Assembly (NCBI GenBank): GCA_003223675.1
Contig: QHVW01000353.1
Location: 1-7,748, forward strand
Direction of reading: 5' to 3'
Length of the DNA stretch: 7,748 nt
Origin: Acidobacteriota bacterium
Lineage (GTDB): Bacteria; Acidobacteriota; Thermoanaerobaculia; Multivoradales; UBA5704
A program made the position numbers and the translations under genes. Below the pieces are notes generated by a model. It did no database searches and had not been told where the DNA came from. It was given only the letters and a program-made list of their open reading frames with translations. Numbering within the stretch: position 1 is the stretch's first letter; each line of letters begins with the position of its first letter. Of this stretch, positions 7,101 through 7,748 are shown in pieces.

Positions 7101-7108
7101 CTCCTCCT
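7101..7108 (-). promoter_or_regulatory. Strong ribosome binding site fixing the start of the large gene
   Basis: The minus strand reads AGGAGGAG, 7 nt before the ATG at 7093-7091. It is a near-ideal Shine-Dalgarno sequence at ideal spacing. It therefore favours the start at 7093 over the in-frame ATG at 7141, which would also place 16 extra polar residues before the signal peptide. Confidence 0.85.
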
Positions 7109-7356
7109 ACCACTATGGGTGGACAACAAACTTCGGGGCATCCGGCGATGAGAGGACCCGGCCTCGTCACCAACCTTCGCCCGGAAGCCATAGGGCTAGA
7201 TCGAAACTTGAGCATGAGTCTAGGCCTGAATCCCGCGCGGCGCAAGTGGGCCGTCGGATAAAGATACGGACACGAGAGGCCTGGACTGCTCAGCTCTTCC
7301 AGGCTATCTCCCGATCGAGGGGGGAACAGCCTGCAGGAGCCGAAAGGGACGGTGGG
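7109..7356 (-). other. Intergenic leader region of the large gene
   Basis: Between the terminator at 7357-7391 and the ribosome binding site at 7101-7108 there is no credible gene. It holds a weak promoter candidate (7217-7245) and an inverted repeat (GCCTGGA/TCCAGGC, 7279-7285 and 7298-7304, 12-nt loop) with no T tract after it. Frames that cross this stretch run through the terminator or lack start signals, so I treat it as non-coding leader. Confidence 0.6.
7217..7245 (-). promoter_or_regulatory. Weak candidate promoter for the large gene
   Basis: On the minus strand TTGCGC (7245-7240, three of six matches to TTGACA) is followed after 17 bp by TAGACT (7222-7217, four of six matches to TATAAT). 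It lies between the upstream terminator and the large gene and would give a leader of about 115 nt. The -35 match is poor, so this is only the best candidate found by eye. Confidence 0.3.
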
Positions 7357-7391
7357 AAAGAAAAGGGTGGGCCCGCGAAGCGGACCCACCC
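7357..7391 (-). terminator. Intrinsic terminator after the partial gene at the right edge
   Basis: On the minus strand GGGTGGGTCCGC (7391-7380) pairs with GCGGGCCCACCC (7376-7365) in a 12-bp stem with one G-U pair and a 3-nt TTC loop. It is followed at once by TTTTCTTT (7364-7357). It starts 16 nt after the TGA stop of the edge gene and separates it from the large gene. The wobble pair reads as a mismatch on the plus strand, which also points to minus-strand use. Confidence 0.9.
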
Positions 7392-7407
7392 TGTTCAAGC
7401 ACCAGGA

Positions 7408-7748
7408 TCAGTGCGGGACGGAGTGGTTCGCACCCGTCAGAGTGAGGGTGTACGAGCCAGCCGAGCAGGCGCTGTCGAGGTGGATGGCGTCGAAGCCGAC
7501 GCTGTAGCGGCCCTGCGACGTCATGCGGACCGCCACGAAGGCCTGGGCGGCCGCCGGGTCGAGCGGGTTGTTCACCGCCGGCGCGGAAACCGTCGTGTTC
7601 AGATCCAGGTAGATCCAGCCGAAGTCGAACGGCACCGGCAGCGAGGAGCCGCCGATGTGCGTCGACTGCGACTCCGCCGGGAACGGCACCAGCGTCGGGT
7701 TCTGCGGCTGCGGAGACACCGGGAAGGTCTGCGGCACCTGCGGGTGCT
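7408..7748 (-). CDS. Probable exported protein of unknown function, C-terminal part (starts outside window)
   Basis: The frame is open from the window edge to TGA (7410-7408), giving 112 complete codons of the C terminus. A GTG at 7737 is in frame, but the frame continues upstream of it and no ribosome binding site is visible, so I treat the gene as cut by the window rather than starting there. Recognisable stretches are VPFDFGWIYLDLNTTV, DPAAAQAFVAVRM, GRYSVGFDAIHLDSAC and the end TLTLTGANHSVPH. The composition (beta-prone, Ser/Thr/Asn/Pro-rich, one cysteine) fits an extracytoplasmic protein. From memory, 'FDFGWLYLNLN ... AQAWV ... GRFSVGYDAIQLDSA' C termini occur in uncharacterised Acidobacteriota secreted proteins; I know of no function. 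A strong terminator follows directly, so this gene ends its own transcription unit. Confidence 0.75.
   Translation of the reverse strand, partial: HPQVPQTFPVSPQPQNPTLVPFPAESQSTHIGGSSLPVPFDFGWIYLDLNTTVSAPAVNNPLDPAAAQAFVAVRMTSQGRYSVGFDAIHLDSACSAGSYTLTLTGANHSVPH

Noticed and set aside
7094..7141. An in-frame upstream ATG (7141) as start of the large gene
   Set aside because: It has no Shine-Dalgarno sequence at proper spacing and would put 16 polar residues before the signal peptide, whereas the ATG at 7093 has AGGAGGAG 7 nt upstream.
5663..7261. A plus-strand open frame of 532 codons
   Set aside because: It is antisense to the signal-peptide and propeller part of the large gene, is Arg/Ala/Val-rich and has no domain signal.
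7087..7398. A minus-strand open frame of 103 codons upstream of the large gene
   Set aside because: Its first codons lie in the terminator hairpin of the preceding gene, it has no ribosome binding site, and its end overlaps the true start and ribosome binding site of the large gene.

Overview
The window is GC-rich bacterial DNA in which every credible gene lies on the minus strand, so transcription runs from high to low coordinates. The gene products (secreted proteins of a 'PAATLLLPYFEV' family, a PKD-rich protein ending in tandem beta-sandwich-like modules, and a single-chain arylsulfotransferase-like propeller) resemble what I remember from Acidobacteriota, perhaps the Thermoanaerobaculia. 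That placement rests on remembered family resemblance; there is no rRNA or other marker gene here to confirm it.

Layout in transcription order: (1) the 3' end of a gene for a probable exported protein (7748-7408), closed by a strong intrinsic terminator (7357-7391); (2) a leader of about 260 bp with a weak candidate promoter; (3) a 1,620-residue exported multidomain protein (7093-2231), with a signal peptide, an LVIVD-type beta-propeller, seven PKD/Ig-like domains, two polyglycine linkers and four related C-terminal modules, followed by a hairpin terminator (2168-2203); (4) a 415-residue exported arylsulfotransferase-family propeller protein that starts at TTG just after that terminator (2149-902); (5) a 161-bp, comparatively AT-rich intergenic region with a candidate promoter, direct repeats and a palindrome; (6) the first 246 residues of another exported protein (740-1), which runs off the window.

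All four proteins appear to act outside the cytoplasm. Three begin with recognisable signal peptides; the fourth lacks its N terminus. The terminators and promoter-like sequences suggest separate transcription units rather than one operon, although the arylsulfotransferase-like gene may depend on read-through from the large gene. I see no RNA genes, mobile elements, CRISPR arrays, attachment sites or origins. I found no clear new multi-gene system. The most notable items are the architecture and internal duplication of the large surface protein, the terminator placed directly against the next gene's start, and the possible paralogy of the two edge genes.
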